Below are positions 27,801 through 37,201 of a stretch of 64,000 nt of DNA, piece by piece. The position numbers and the translations under genes are program-made. Position 1 is the stretch's first letter; each line of letters starts with the position of its first letter. This DNA comes from Mycobacterium saskatchewanense (lineage in GTDB: Bacteria; Actinomycetota; Actinomycetes; Mycobacteriales; Mycobacteriaceae), in assembly GCF_010729105.1 (NCBI RefSeq), contig NZ_AP022573.1, forward strand, positions 3,906,001 through 3,970,000, given 5' to 3'. The notes under the pieces were generated by a model, which was not told the origin of the DNA, ran no database searches, and saw nothing but the letters and a program-made list of their open reading frames with translations.

Positions 27801-28884
27801 ACGCCAACCAGCTGGGCAGCGCCCGCTCGTGGGAGTCGCACAGCACCTGGCGGGTGTCGCACGATCCCCGCGGGGAGCCGGCGCCGGCCCACATGCCGCC
27901 GGTGTCGCGGCGCAGCACGATGGCCGAGGAGCCGCCGCCGTCCAGCAGGACAGCGGTGTCACTGCCCAGGCCGCGGAAGAGGTCCTGCATGTTGTCGGGC
28001 GTGTAGTTGCCGCCCTCGAAGACGTACATCTCGTCCTTCTGCTTGGCGTAGGCCAGGGCCGTTCGCGCCGCGCTCGGTCCGCCGTCGTGGAGCTGCCCGG
28101 TGTTGCCGGGCGCCAACAGGCCGATGCCCGATACCGCGACGAATCGCTCGTTCTTGTTGAGCAGGTCCTGGACCACCGGGGTGGCGGCGTCGTAATCGTG
28201 TTTGGTCCTGGGCCATACCACGTACGGCGCGCCACCCGTCGGCAGGATCATCGTGGTCAGCGCGCTCCAGCTCTCGCCGCCGCCGGACAAGCCCTGTTTG
28301 CCGGGGTAGGCGACCGTGCCGGTCACCGCCTGGTTGGCGCGGCCCTGGCCATGGGTGTTGTCGACGAAGGCGCCCAGCGGTGAGCTGCACCCGGTTTGGC
28401 GCCACGAGCCGCCCTTCTGCCCGCGCACGTCGAAGAAGTTCGCGTTGATCGCGATCGTCGGCTGCCCCATGCGTTGCCATGCCTGCAGCGGCGCGTAGAC
28501 CTCCGACGCCTGCCACAGCCCCTCGCCGGTGCGGGCCGCGGGGTTGTTCTCACAGCGGGCCTGGTCGCCCTGATGGGTGTCGACGAGCAGGTGCGGGGTC
28601 AGCCGGCTCGCCGCGTTCTTGATGATCATCAGGTGGCCGCCGTTGTTCATCTCGTACCAGCTACCGCCCGCGTTGAGCATCGGCGCGGGGTGGCCCGGCC
28701 CGAAGTTGTAGACCAGGTAAGACCCCCTGGTGGAGTCGATGGCGCTGGCGAGCAGGTCTCGGCCGTCGGCGGCGCGCGCAACGGGCTGCCCCGCGGTGGC
28801 CGCCAGCGCGACACACGTGACGAAGGCGACGAGGGCGGCGCAGCAGGCAGCCAGCCGGCGCAAGCTTGCGCTTGAGGTCAGCAC
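27793..28884 (-). CDS. lprO: LprO-like exported phosphodiester glycosidase-domain protein (Rv0179c-like)
   Basis: The 363-residue product has an N-terminal signal (RLAACCAALVAFVTCVALAA) with a possible lipobox at LAAC (residues 11-14), but the n-region is short, so secretion with ordinary cleavage at VARAAD is equally possible. The mature domain shows AINANFFDVRGQKGGSW and a late LLDGGGSSAIVLRR, the NAGPA/phosphodiester glycosidase fold. Length and position match LprO. Substrate unknown. Confidence 0.85.
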   Translation of the reverse strand: MLTSSASLRRLAACCAALVAFVTCVALAATAGQPVARAADGRDLLASAIDSTRGSYLVYNFGPGHPAPMLNAGGSWYEMNNGGHLMIIKNAASRLTPHLLVDTHQGDQARCENNPAARTGEGLWQASEVYAPLQAWQRMGQPTIAINANFFDVRGQKGGSWRQTGCSSPLGAFVDNTHGQGRANQAVTGTVAYPGKQGLSGGGESWSALTTMILPTGGAPYVVWPRTKHDYDAATPVVQDLLNKNERFVAVSGIGLLAPGNTGQLHDGGPSAARTALAYAKQKDEMYVFEGGNYTPDNMQDLFRGLGSDTAVLLDGGGSSAIVLRRDTGGMWAGAGSPRGSCDTRQVLCDSHERALPSWLAFN

Positions 28885-28990
28885 GGTAGCCCTTTCGGCC
28901 CTGATGTGGATGCAACAAGAAAAGCATCAGTCACACCAGTCACACTGTCAACTAAGATAACGGCCGGGTCAAGCTTGGGCACCGCTCGAA

Positions 28991-30373
28991 TTACGTTTGT
29001 TCGCTTATGCTTTCGGATTCGGTCTCATCCGCGGGCGCGCGCTTATCTTGGCGCGCCTGGTAGGCCGCCTGGTGTTCCACGGCGATCGCCATCGCCACCG
29101 CGCCGGGGATCCGGTGGAAGCCCTTGCGGTCGTACATGTGCGTGATGATGCCGCCGAACAGCAGGCCGATCACGAGGCCGATCGCGGTCAGGGTCAGCGC
29201 CTGGGACAGGCCGGAGCCCGTGCGCCCGTCGAGATAGGCCAGCGACCGTACGCCCAGGAACACCTGGTGCATCGGCTCGAACTCGGCCAGCCAGCGGAAC
29301 AGCGGCGGCGTCGCCTCCAGGGGGACCGTGGCGCCCGCCGACGGCAGACCAAGGATCACGAAGATCAGCATGCTGACCAGCAGGCCCATCGAACCCAGTA
29401 CCGACAGCACGGAGCTGGACGTCACGCCGACCGCGGCGATCGCGAAGACGCCGAAGGCCCACAACTGCCAGCCGTGGTCGATCGGCATACCTAGCCCGTG
29501 CGCGATCGCCAGGTATGCCGCCGAGGTGAGCAGCGCCAGCAGCACCATCATCGCCCACTTGACCACCAGCGTCTGGAAACGCGAGATTCTGACCTGCTCG
29601 GCGAAACGATAGACCGGACCGAATTCGGCTGGCACGTAACCGAGTAACGCATCGACGAGCGTGCTCACCACGACGCTGCCGGTGAAGCCCGCGAGCAACA
29701 GCAGCAGGGCGTAATAGAACGCCGACAGCCCGTTGCCGGTGCCGTTGGGCAGGGGCCTGTATACGGTGGACTTGACGTCGACGGGATTGGCGATGCCCAG
29801 CTGCGAGGCTCCGGTAAGGGGCGCCCCACCGGTCTGCGCGGCGACATCGGCCGTAAGTCGTTGGCCCACTCTGCTGTTGACCACGGTCATCGCCTGAGTC
29901 AGCGTCTGCCCGGCGATGCTCGCGCCCAGCGTGCCCGCCCGCGGGTTGGTGGCGATCGTGATGGTGGGCCGCTCCGCGTGCACGGGAGCGACGGCGCTTT
30001 CGCCGAACTCGCGCAGCCGCGACGAAAACGTCGGCGGTATCACGGCTTCGCCGTAGACCTGGACCCGGTCCATCAGCTGCTGCGCCTCGTCGTGGGAGAC
30101 GACGCGGACGTCGAACTTGTCCTTGTCCAGTCCGGCGACGACGCCATCGACGATCTGAGCGCCCGTCGGCCCGGCGTCCTCGTTGACCACGGCGATGGGG
30201 AAGTGGCGGAGGTTCGTCATCGGGTTCACGATGCCGCCGAGGTAGAGCGCGCACAGCGCCGACATCAGGGCCAGCGTGATGAGCAGCGGCGCCGCCCAGA
30301 ATCGCACGGTCCGAATCGCCTTCACATTGCGCTTCGGGTCGGGCGCCGCGTGCCGCGGCCGCGATTGAGACAT
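28991..30373 (-). CDS. Rv0180c-like membrane protein, YhgE/Pip (DUF3533) type
   Basis: The 460-residue protein has one N-terminal helix (WAAPLLITLALMSALCALYL), a large outside domain that begins NPMTNLRHFPIAVVNEDAG, and five or six C-terminal helices (FTGSVVVSTLVDALLGY; VLSVLGSMGLLVSMLIFVIL). This is the ABC-2/YhgE-Pip architecture shared with some exporters and phage-receptor proteins. ATG 30373 begins the basic MSQSRPRHAAPDPKRN head. Function unproven. Confidence 0.85.
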   Translation of the reverse strand: MSQSRPRHAAPDPKRNVKAIRTVRFWAAPLLITLALMSALCALYLGGIVNPMTNLRHFPIAVVNEDAGPTGAQIVDGVVAGLDKDKFDVRVVSHDEAQQLMDRVQVYGEAVIPPTFSSRLREFGESAVAPVHAERPTITIATNPRAGTLGASIAGQTLTQAMTVVNSRVGQRLTADVAAQTGGAPLTGASQLGIANPVDVKSTVYRPLPNGTGNGLSAFYYALLLLLAGFTGSVVVSTLVDALLGYVPAEFGPVYRFAEQVRISRFQTLVVKWAMMVLLALLTSAAYLAIAHGLGMPIDHGWQLWAFGVFAIAAVGVTSSSVLSVLGSMGLLVSMLIFVILGLPSAGATVPLEATPPLFRWLAEFEPMHQVFLGVRSLAYLDGRTGSGLSQALTLTAIGLVIGLLFGGIITHMYDRKGFHRIPGAVAMAIAVEHQAAYQARQDKRAPADETESESISEQT

Positions 30374-30462
30374 GCGGGCTCCTGTCTGTCGTGCTCACTC
30401 TATTGGGTTCGCCGGTTGATTGCGGCGACCCGCTGCGCCGTCGGCGGGGTTTCGGCGCGGAT

Positions 30463-30508
30463 GCCCGGCTCGCCGGGCTGTCACGGCCACGCGCCCGGCT
30501 GGCCGGGC
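30463..30508 (-). terminator. Two adjacent GC hairpins downstream of the pirin gene
   Basis: GCCCGG-CTCG-CCGGGC (30463-30478) and GCCCGG-CTGG-CCGGGC (30493-30508) are perfect six-bp stems with four-base loops, 14 bp apart, just beyond the pirin stop at 30515. There is no U-tract, as is common for mycobacterial terminators. Confidence 0.4.
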
Positions 30509-30514
30509 ACGCGG

Positions 30515-31240
30515 CTAGCCGCCGAGCGCGGCGTGCATCTCCCACACCAGCAGTTCCGCCGGCTCGACCGCCGTGACCCGGCGGCCGTCGGAGTCGGCGA
30601 ACCGCACCGCGTCGCCCTCGTGCAGCTCGCCGATCTCCTCCAAAGCGACGTGGCCGCGGGCGGCGAACACATGCACGAACGGCGCCCGCGGCAGCGGCAC
30701 CGCATCGCCCGGCTTCAGGCGGGTCGCGTGCAACGCGGCCTGGCGGTTGTGCAGGCCGATGACGGCGTCGTGGCCCGGCATACCGGACGCGACGGGAACC
30801 AGCTCGCCCGCCAGGGCCTCGTCGCCGATCTCGCGCTGTTGGTAACCCGGCGCGATACCGGCCACCTCGGGTATGACCCACATCTGCACGAAATGCACTG
30901 CGTCAGTCGCCGATTGATTCTTCTCCGAGTGCAGTATCCCGCTGCCCGCCGACATGCGTTGCGCCAGACCCGGATAGATGACCCCGTGGTTGCCGGCCGA
31001 GTCTCGGTGGGTCAACTCGCCCCGCAACACCCAGGTGACGATCTCCATGTCGCGGTGGGCATGCGTCTCGAATCCGGTTCCCGGCTCCACGATGTCGTCG
31101 TTATTCACCAGGAGCAACCCGTGGTGGGTGTTGCGCGGGTCGTAGTGATCGCCGAAGGAGAACGAGTGCCGCGACTGCAGCCAGGGCGTCGTCGTGACGG
31201 CCCGGTCGGCGGCACGCCGGATCTCCGCGTTGGCTGCCAT
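30515..31240 (-). CDS. Pirin family protein (Rv0181c-like)
   Basis: The 241-residue bicupin has the pirin metal site: ETHAHRDMEIVTWVL (His60, His62) and GSGILHSEKNQ (His103, Glu105), plus SFSFGDHYDPRNTHHGLLLV near the start. Pirins bind iron and act as quercetinase-like dioxygenases or redox-sensing regulators. It reads on the same strand as the upstream IclR gene (24-bp gap) and as the Rv0180c-like gene. Position equals Rv0181c. Confidence 0.9.
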   Translation of the reverse strand: MAANAEIRRAADRAVTTTPWLQSRHSFSFGDHYDPRNTHHGLLLVNNDDIVEPGTGFETHAHRDMEIVTWVLRGELTHRDSAGNHGVIYPGLAQRMSAGSGILHSEKNQSATDAVHFVQMWVIPEVAGIAPGYQQREIGDEALAGELVPVASGMPGHDAVIGLHNRQAALHATRLKPGDAVPLPRAPFVHVFAARGHVALEEIGELHEGDAVRFADSDGRRVTAVEPAELLVWEMHAALGG

Positions 31241-31264
31241 GTCGCCAGCTTAGTCAGCCGCCGG

Positions 31265-32131
31265 TCAGGCCGGCCCGGCGCCGAGTATTCCCTGGGCGTG
31301 GCGCAGCGCGTCCTCAAGAGCCGCCAGGGTCAGGCCCGAGGGGTGGCCCAGGTGGATCTCGACCTGGTACTCCGGCTGACCGTCCTGGCCGAATATCGGC
31401 AGGACCACGAATTCCGTTGAAGGCAGCTCTGTTTCGAGGACGCCGGTGACGGACTGCAGTGTCACTATGGTCATCAGAGTGGTGAGCTGACGGGTCACCT
31501 GGGCGGTCGGCTCGAGCGACGCCAGCACGCCCGCGAGCCGGTTGTGCAGCGACTGGTGGGTGTCGTCGAACCGCCACGCCCCGTAGCCCCGCGCACGGAT
31601 GTCGGCCAGCACGCTCAGATGCTCCGCGATCTCGGCCCGGCTTAGCTGTGGCAGCACGCGGTACAACCACGCCTGCACGGACTCGTCGTCCCGCCATGCC
31701 ATCGCGACGAGCCCGAACGGTGGATCGATGGGGAAGCGCTGGCCCACCGCGTGCCCGCCGTCGGTGCCGTGGCCGACCGCGTCGACGGTGGTCAGGTGCC
31801 GGCCGCCGATCCGGGACATCGAGCAGCCCGCACCCAGCGTGTCGTGCAGGAAGCGCAACGCCTCACGCCCGCGGTCGAGCAGCGGGAACTGCGTGCGCAG
31901 ACCGTGCACCAGGCCGAACAGGCCGCTGCCCAGCACGTAGCGGCGGTCCTCGCGCCGGGTCACCCATGTTCGGCGTTCGAGTTCCGCCAGCACCAGCGCG
32001 CAGGTCGAGGTGCTGATCCGGCAGTTCTTTGCCAGCTCGGCCGACGTCTTCCCGTGCGGCGAATCCGCCAGGGCGGTAAGCACGTTCACCACCCGGGCGG
32101 TGGGCGGAGATTTGACGGTTGACGTTTGCAC
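31265..32131 (-). CDS. IclR-family transcriptional regulator
   Basis: The 288-residue protein has an N-terminal winged helix (VVNVLTALADSPHGKTSAEL followed by AKNCRISTSTC) and a C-terminal effector domain with HDTLGAGCSMSRIGGRHLT. GTG 32131 has AGGAG six bases upstream, favoured over TTG 32155. It is divergent from the DapB-like gene, 62 bp away, and so probably controls it. Not in the M. tuberculosis order. Confidence 0.8.
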   Translation of the reverse strand: MQTSTVKSPPTARVVNVLTALADSPHGKTSAELAKNCRISTSTCALVLAELERRTWVTRREDRRYVLGSGLFGLVHGLRTQFPLLDRGREALRFLHDTLGAGCSMSRIGGRHLTTVDAVGHGTDGGHAVGQRFPIDPPFGLVAMAWRDDESVQAWLYRVLPQLSRAEIAEHLSVLADIRARGYGAWRFDDTHQSLHNRLAGVLASLEPTAQVTRQLTTLMTIVTLQSVTGVLETELPSTEFVVLPIFGQDGQPEYQVEIHLGHPSGLTLAALEDALRHAQGILGAGPA

Positions 32132-32193
32132 GACCCGCTCCTTACGATCCGCCAAATATTAACAGTCGGTGTCCTAATTTTAGGAGAAATGCA

Positions 32194-33327
32194 GTGTACA
32201 AGGTCGGAGTCTGGGGGCCGGGGTCCATGGGTGTGATCGCCCTGCGCGGAGTCGTCGACCACCCGGAGCTGGAACTGGTGGACGTCGTCGTGCACAGCGA
32301 CGCCAAGGCGGGGCGCGACGCGGGGGAATTGTGCGGGATCGATCCGGTGGGGGTGGAGGCCACGCAGGATCCGGCCTCGCTGCTCGCCGGTGACGCCGAC
32401 GCCGTCGTCTACGCCGCCGGGGCCAACCTGCGGCCCCTCGAGGCGGTCGAGGACATGGTGGCCCTGCTGCGCGCCGGAAAAAACGTGGTGTCGTGCTCGG
32501 TGGTGCCGCTGGTCTTTCCCGATGCGGTCGACGCGGCGTTCACCGAGCCGCTGCGACGCGCGGCCTTGGACGGTGGCGCCTCGTTCTTCACCACCGGGAT
32601 TGACTCCGGCTTCGCGAACGACGTTCTGCCGCTCGTCCTTACCGGGGTATCGCGGGTGATCGAATCGGTGCGGGTGACGGAGATGTTCAATTACGCCACC
32701 TACCCCGACAAGGCCGCGGTGTACGAGATCCTGGGTTTCGGCCAGCCGCCGGAGTACCAGGCCTTCGCCGCGCAGCCCGGGATGTTCGCTTTCGGCTGGG
32801 GTCCGGTGCTGCACCAGCTCGCCGCCGGACTGGGCGTCAAGATCGACAACATCGAGGAGGCCAACGAGCGTATCCCCGCCACCGAATCGTTCGACACGCC
32901 CACGGGCCACGTCGCGGCCGGGACGATCGCGGCGATGCGGTCTACCCTGACCGGTTACGTCGGGGACAAGCCGACCTTTGTCCTCGATCACGTCACGCGG
33001 ATGCGCGACGACATCGCCCCCGACTGGCCGCAGCCGATGATCTCCATCCCACCGAAGAACCTGGGCTTCGGCCCGGCCTCCGGCCGGGGGCTCTACCGCG
33101 TCGAGATCGAGGGCTCCCCGAGCATGCGATGCGAGTTCGAGATGGCCGAAAACCACGACCACGACCTGGGGGCGCGGATCGCCGGCGCCTCCCGGATGGT
33201 GAACGCCATCCCGGCGGTGTGCGCCGCGCCGCCCGGTCTGCTGTCCGCGCTGGACCTGCCCCTGGTGACCGGGTCCGGCCTGGTCCGTCCGGTGCCGGGG
33301 CCGTCGCCGGACAGCCGGCTGTTCTAG
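32194..33327 (+). CDS. Dihydrodipicolinate reductase-like NAD(P)-dependent dehydrogenase
   Basis: The 377-residue enzyme has a Rossmann start (YKVGVWGPGSMGVIALRGV), DADAVVYAAGANLRP and KNVVSCSVVPLVFP, matching the DapB/2,4-diaminopentanoate dehydrogenase-like family widespread in mycobacteria. GTG 32194 sits seven bases after AGGAG; the open frame from 32119 is too long. Proteins of this type act on amines or imines, but the substrate is unknown. Confidence 0.8.
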   Translation: MYKVGVWGPGSMGVIALRGVVDHPELELVDVVVHSDAKAGRDAGELCGIDPVGVEATQDPASLLAGDADAVVYAAGANLRPLEAVEDMVALLRAGKNVVSCSVVPLVFPDAVDAAFTEPLRRAALDGGASFFTTGIDSGFANDVLPLVLTGVSRVIESVRVTEMFNYATYPDKAAVYEILGFGQPPEYQAFAAQPGMFAFGWGPVLHQLAAGLGVKIDNIEEANERIPATESFDTPTGHVAAGTIAAMRSTLTGYVGDKPTFVLDHVTRMRDDIAPDWPQPMISIPPKNLGFGPASGRGLYRVEIEGSPSMRCEFEMAENHDHDLGARIAGASRMVNAIPAVCAAPPGLLSALDLPLVTGSGLVRPVPGPSPDSRLF

Positions 33328-33329
33328 GA

Positions 33330-33760
33330 CCGGCCGCGCTGCCGGCAGCAGGCCGATGAGCATATCGATGGGGTGCTCGGCGTCGGTCTGCCATTCGTCC
33401 CAGGCCAGGTGACCGCTCAGCTCCAGGCCGGTGGTGCCGTGGGCGCTGGTCGGCAACAGCGCCCCGTATCGTCGCGCCCGTTGCGAGTGCGCTCGGCGGC
33501 CCTCGTGAGGGCGGTGCGATCACCCGCAGGGACGGTGAACGTCAGCCGGTACCGGTGAGGGCGGGTGTGCCCGATGGTGACCGGCGAGAGCGTTTGTTCC
33601 CAGCATCCGGGGGGAGCACCTTGAGCAGGCTCTCCGAGTGGGAAACAGCCGGTCCGTGCCCCGACTTGGCGCAAGCGTGACCGCCTCGGGCCCGCCGCTG
33701 GTGCGGCCGGCCCGTGTGATCTCCGACAGGTTGTTGGACCGCAGGCTGCGCCTGAACCTT
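33330..33760 (-). pseudogene. Degenerate TetR-family regulator (WHG C-terminal domain)
   Basis: On the minus strand, pieces of a TetR WHG-type domain appear in shifted frames: HRYRLTFTVPAGDRTALTRA (about 33480-33560) and then SAHGTTGLELSGHLAWDEWQ (about 33395-33450), where intact proteins have LHGLVSLELxGHL. A possible N-terminal scrap (SGGPEAVTLA) lies near 33690. No frame runs the full length. It lies between the DapB-like gene and the hydrolase and fills a 441-bp gap without an intact gene. Confidence 0.5.
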
Positions 33761-33768
33761 CGGCCGCA

Positions 33769-35145
33769 CTATGCCTGACTGGACTCGCCGCGGCGGTACG
33801 TCGCGGCGGCGAGCGCGAGGATCTCCTCGCGATCGGCCGGCAGGATGAACCCCGCCTGGATCGCCGCGTCGAGCGCCGCGCCGAACCGGGCCAGGTATTC
33901 CGCCGCGCCGTCTGGATAGAGCCGGTTCAACGTGGCGGCGTCGAAAGGCTCGCCGGAGCCGAAGATCGCGGACATGACGCTGTCGTCGCCGCCGAACCCC
34001 GAGGTGCGGGCGATCGGGACGTCCACCCATGGGGTCCTGACGCCGCCCAGGGCGAGGCCGTTGGCGTCGAGGACGGGCATGGGCTGCCCGGAGTCGGTGA
34101 CGTCCAGGGGAGGGGCCTCGGGCGGCGGGGCGCCCGTGCGGACCCAGGCGTTGAGGGCGTCCAGTGCCGCCTGCAGCACGTAGTGGTGCTGCGGTGCGAA
34201 GTTGATGTAGTGCGAAAGCCGCTGCCCCATCAGCACGTTGGTCGGCGCGTACGCCGCCGCGAGGTCGTCGACGCGTGCCGTGCCGCTGTCAATCGGCGCC
34301 ACTTGGATCGTGTAGTTGTCGGCGTGGGCGGCGCCGGGGATCTCCCACACCCGCAGCCGGTCGTTGTCGGGTTGCCGCGCAAAGTAATAGCCCTCCCGCG
34401 CAGCGCCGAAGAGGTCGGTCTCGGTGATCACGGTCATCACCGGGACGCGCAGGTCCGGACGGAAGGGGACCGGTTGGGCGGCGCCGGATTCGGCGAAGAT
34501 GGAACTTCCGTCGAGGGGCGCGGCGGACCCGAAGCGCGAATGGACCAGGAATCCGTCGAAGGTCTGGGCGAGCGGGTCGACGGCGTTGATGTACGTCGTG
34601 AGGAACATGGCCGACTGGGACTCGCCGACCGCAATCACGCTGCGCGCACGGCTCAGCCGTGAAATGCCATGCCGCTCGGCGTATTTGAGCGTCTCTCCGG
34701 CCTGGGTGAAGATGTCGTAGGCGTAACCGTCGCCCGGGTGGTGCAGGGCGCCATACCGCGCCGGGTCCTGCCTCTTGAGGGACATGTCCGCGGCGAGCAT
34801 GCTGGCGCCGCCCTCCACGCCCACCCGCTGGACGGAGACCGCGACGTACGCGTAACCGGAACGGACGACCTCGCGATGCGCCATCATCCACACCGCCGGA
34901 GCGTCGATGCCGCCGCTCACGTTGAGCCACTCGACCAGCACCGTGCCGTTGAAGCGGGCCGGATCGTCCGGCGTCAGCACCACCATCCGGGTGGTGTAAT
35001 CCGCCGCGTCGCCGGGCGTTACGGAGCGGGCCGTTCCGGAGATGAAGAACTCCTCGGCGACATAGCCTACGTCGCCGATGTCGAAGGCGCCCAACAGGAT
35101 CAGCGGCTTGCCGGGCGCGAGGGTGACGCTCGGCGATTCCGTCAC
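33769..35145 (-). CDS. Alpha/beta hydrolase domain protein (Abhydrolase_10 type)
   Basis: The 458-residue protein contains RARSVIAVGESQSAMFLTTY, where GESQS is the nucleophile-elbow serine, DGFLVHSRFGSAAPLDG, TVITETDLFG for the acid, and WEIPGAAHADNY for the histidine. It matches the large alpha/beta hydrolase domain family found in actinobacteria, function unknown. GTG 35145 overlaps the sigG stop by four bases (GTGA), so it is translated behind sigG. The longer frame upstream is an artefact. Confidence 0.8.
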   Translation of the reverse strand: MTESPSVTLAPGKPLILLGAFDIGDVGYVAEEFFISGTARSVTPGDAADYTTRMVVLTPDDPARFNGTVLVEWLNVSGGIDAPAVWMMAHREVVRSGYAYVAVSVQRVGVEGGASMLAADMSLKRQDPARYGALHHPGDGYAYDIFTQAGETLKYAERHGISRLSRARSVIAVGESQSAMFLTTYINAVDPLAQTFDGFLVHSRFGSAAPLDGSSIFAESGAAQPVPFRPDLRVPVMTVITETDLFGAAREGYYFARQPDNDRLRVWEIPGAAHADNYTIQVAPIDSGTARVDDLAAAYAPTNVLMGQRLSHYINFAPQHHYVLQAALDALNAWVRTGAPPPEAPPLDVTDSGQPMPVLDANGLALGGVRTPWVDVPIARTSGFGGDDSVMSAIFGSGEPFDAATLNRLYPDGAAEYLARFGAALDAAIQAGFILPADREEILALAAATYRRGESSQA

Positions 35146-36128
35146 AGGCAACGGGGTAGACCGAACTTCGGGAACAGCGCGCCGTCGAGGAACGCCACCA
35201 CGCGCGAGATCCCCTCCCCGGTCACGTCCAGCACGTGGAGCTGGAACGGGACGTGCACGCCGTCGATGCGCATGTACATCGCCGCGGCGGGCTGGCCGTT
35301 GGCGGTCAACGGAATCAGGCGCATGTCGCCGGGCGACTCGGCGGGGCAGTGCTGGTGGATGAGCGCGATGATGTCGGGAGCGCCCCGATACCAGCCCACG
35401 AAGGGCGGCATCTCCCAGATCGCTTCGGAGGTGAACAGATTCACCAACCGGTCGATGTCGTAGGCCTCGAATGCGGCGATGTAGCGGTCCAGCAAGTCTT
35501 TGGCCTCCGCCGAATCCGGCGGGGTCAGCCGGTCGTCGGTGCTGGGGCCGACGGCTTCCAGCTGGGTGCGGGCCCGCTGCAGCAGGCTGTTGACGGCGAC
35601 GGTGGTGGTGCCGACGGCCTCGGCCACCTCGGCGGCCTTCCACTGGAGCACGTCGCGCAGCAACAGCACGGCCCGCTGACGCGGCGAAAGGTGCTGCAGC
35701 GCAGCCACGAGCGCCAGGCGCACGGACTCCCGTGACCCGACTATGACGGCCGGGTCGGCCGGGTCGGACGGGTCCGGCAGGGGCTCCAGCCACGGCACCT
35801 CGGCGCGTTCGACCAACTCCGCGGTCGGATCGGCGCAGGGCGAGCCGAGCCCCGTGGGCAGCGGACGGCGTTGCCGGCCCTCCAGGGCGGACAAGCAGGT
35901 GTTGGTGGCGATGCGGTACAGCCAGGTGCGCATCGACGACTTGCCTTCGAAGCGGTCGTAGGCCTTCCATGCCCGCAGCAGTGTCTCCTGTACCAGGTCC
36001 TCGGCATCGTGCACCGATCCGGTCATCCGATAGCAGTGCGCGAGCAGTTCGCGACGGTACGGCTCGGCGCGGGTCGAGAAGTCGTCACCGACCGCGGCGC
36101 CGCCGGCGTTTTCCGCAAGCAGCCTCAC
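35142..36128 (-). CDS. sigG: SigG, ECF sigma factor with SnoaL-like C-terminal domain
   Basis: The 328-residue ECF41/SigJ-type sigma factor has region 2 (LLAHCYRMTGSVHDAEDLVQ, then ETLLRAWKAYDRFEG), region 4 (LSPRQRAVLLLRDVLQW, TTTVAVNSLLQRARTQLE) and an NTF2-like tail (DLLDRYIAAFEAYDIDRLV, then WEMPPFVGWYRG) that modulates activity in this group. GTG 36128 is used; TTG 36164 would add 12 residues. It is divergent from the lipase gene and forms a coupled pair with the downstream hydrolase. Confidence 0.9.
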   Translation of the reverse strand: MRLLAENAGGAAVGDDFSTRAEPYRRELLAHCYRMTGSVHDAEDLVQETLLRAWKAYDRFEGKSSMRTWLYRIATNTCLSALEGRQRRPLPTGLGSPCADPTAELVERAEVPWLEPLPDPSDPADPAVIVGSRESVRLALVAALQHLSPRQRAVLLLRDVLQWKAAEVAEAVGTTTVAVNSLLQRARTQLEAVGPSTDDRLTPPDSAEAKDLLDRYIAAFEAYDIDRLVNLFTSEAIWEMPPFVGWYRGAPDIIALIHQHCPAESPGDMRLIPLTANGQPAAAMYMRIDGVHVPFQLHVLDVTGEGISRVVAFLDGALFPKFGLPRCL

Positions 36129-36137
36129 GATGGATGA

Positions 36138-37052
<915 letters not shown>

Positions 37053-37095
37053 GCGTCATGTCGTACGGCTCCGTTAGGTTGGCGCTATGACCCCG

Positions 37096-37201
37096 CGCCG
37101 GCGACGATGCGGCGCGTAGCGATGAGGAGGAGCGGCGCAGATGACCGACGCCGGCGACGATGCGGCGCGTAGCGATGAGGAGGAGCGGCGCAGATGACCG
37201 A
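37096..37201 (+). repeat. MIRU-like 53-bp tandem repeat before the DUF2786 gene
   Basis: Two identical 53-bp units (37096-37148 and 37149-37201) contain GATGAGGAGGAGCGGCGCAG followed by ATGACCGAC. The first ATG (37141) encodes 18 residues (MTDAGDDAARSDEEERRR) whose stop overlaps the next gene start (ATGA, 37194-37197). This start-stop overlap with a short acidic/basic peptide is the hallmark of mycobacterial interspersed repetitive units. Confidence 0.75.

Noticed and set aside
32086..33456. 456-codon minus-strand frame spanning the DapB-like gene
   Set aside because: Only its first ~45 residues (near 33330-33456) resemble a protein, the TetR relic. The rest is antisense to a clear dehydrogenase.
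35146..35970. N-terminal 270-codon extension of the alpha/beta hydrolase frame
   Set aside because: It runs antiparallel in frame through sigG with no domain; the hydrolase fold starts at GTG 35145, which overlaps the sigG stop.
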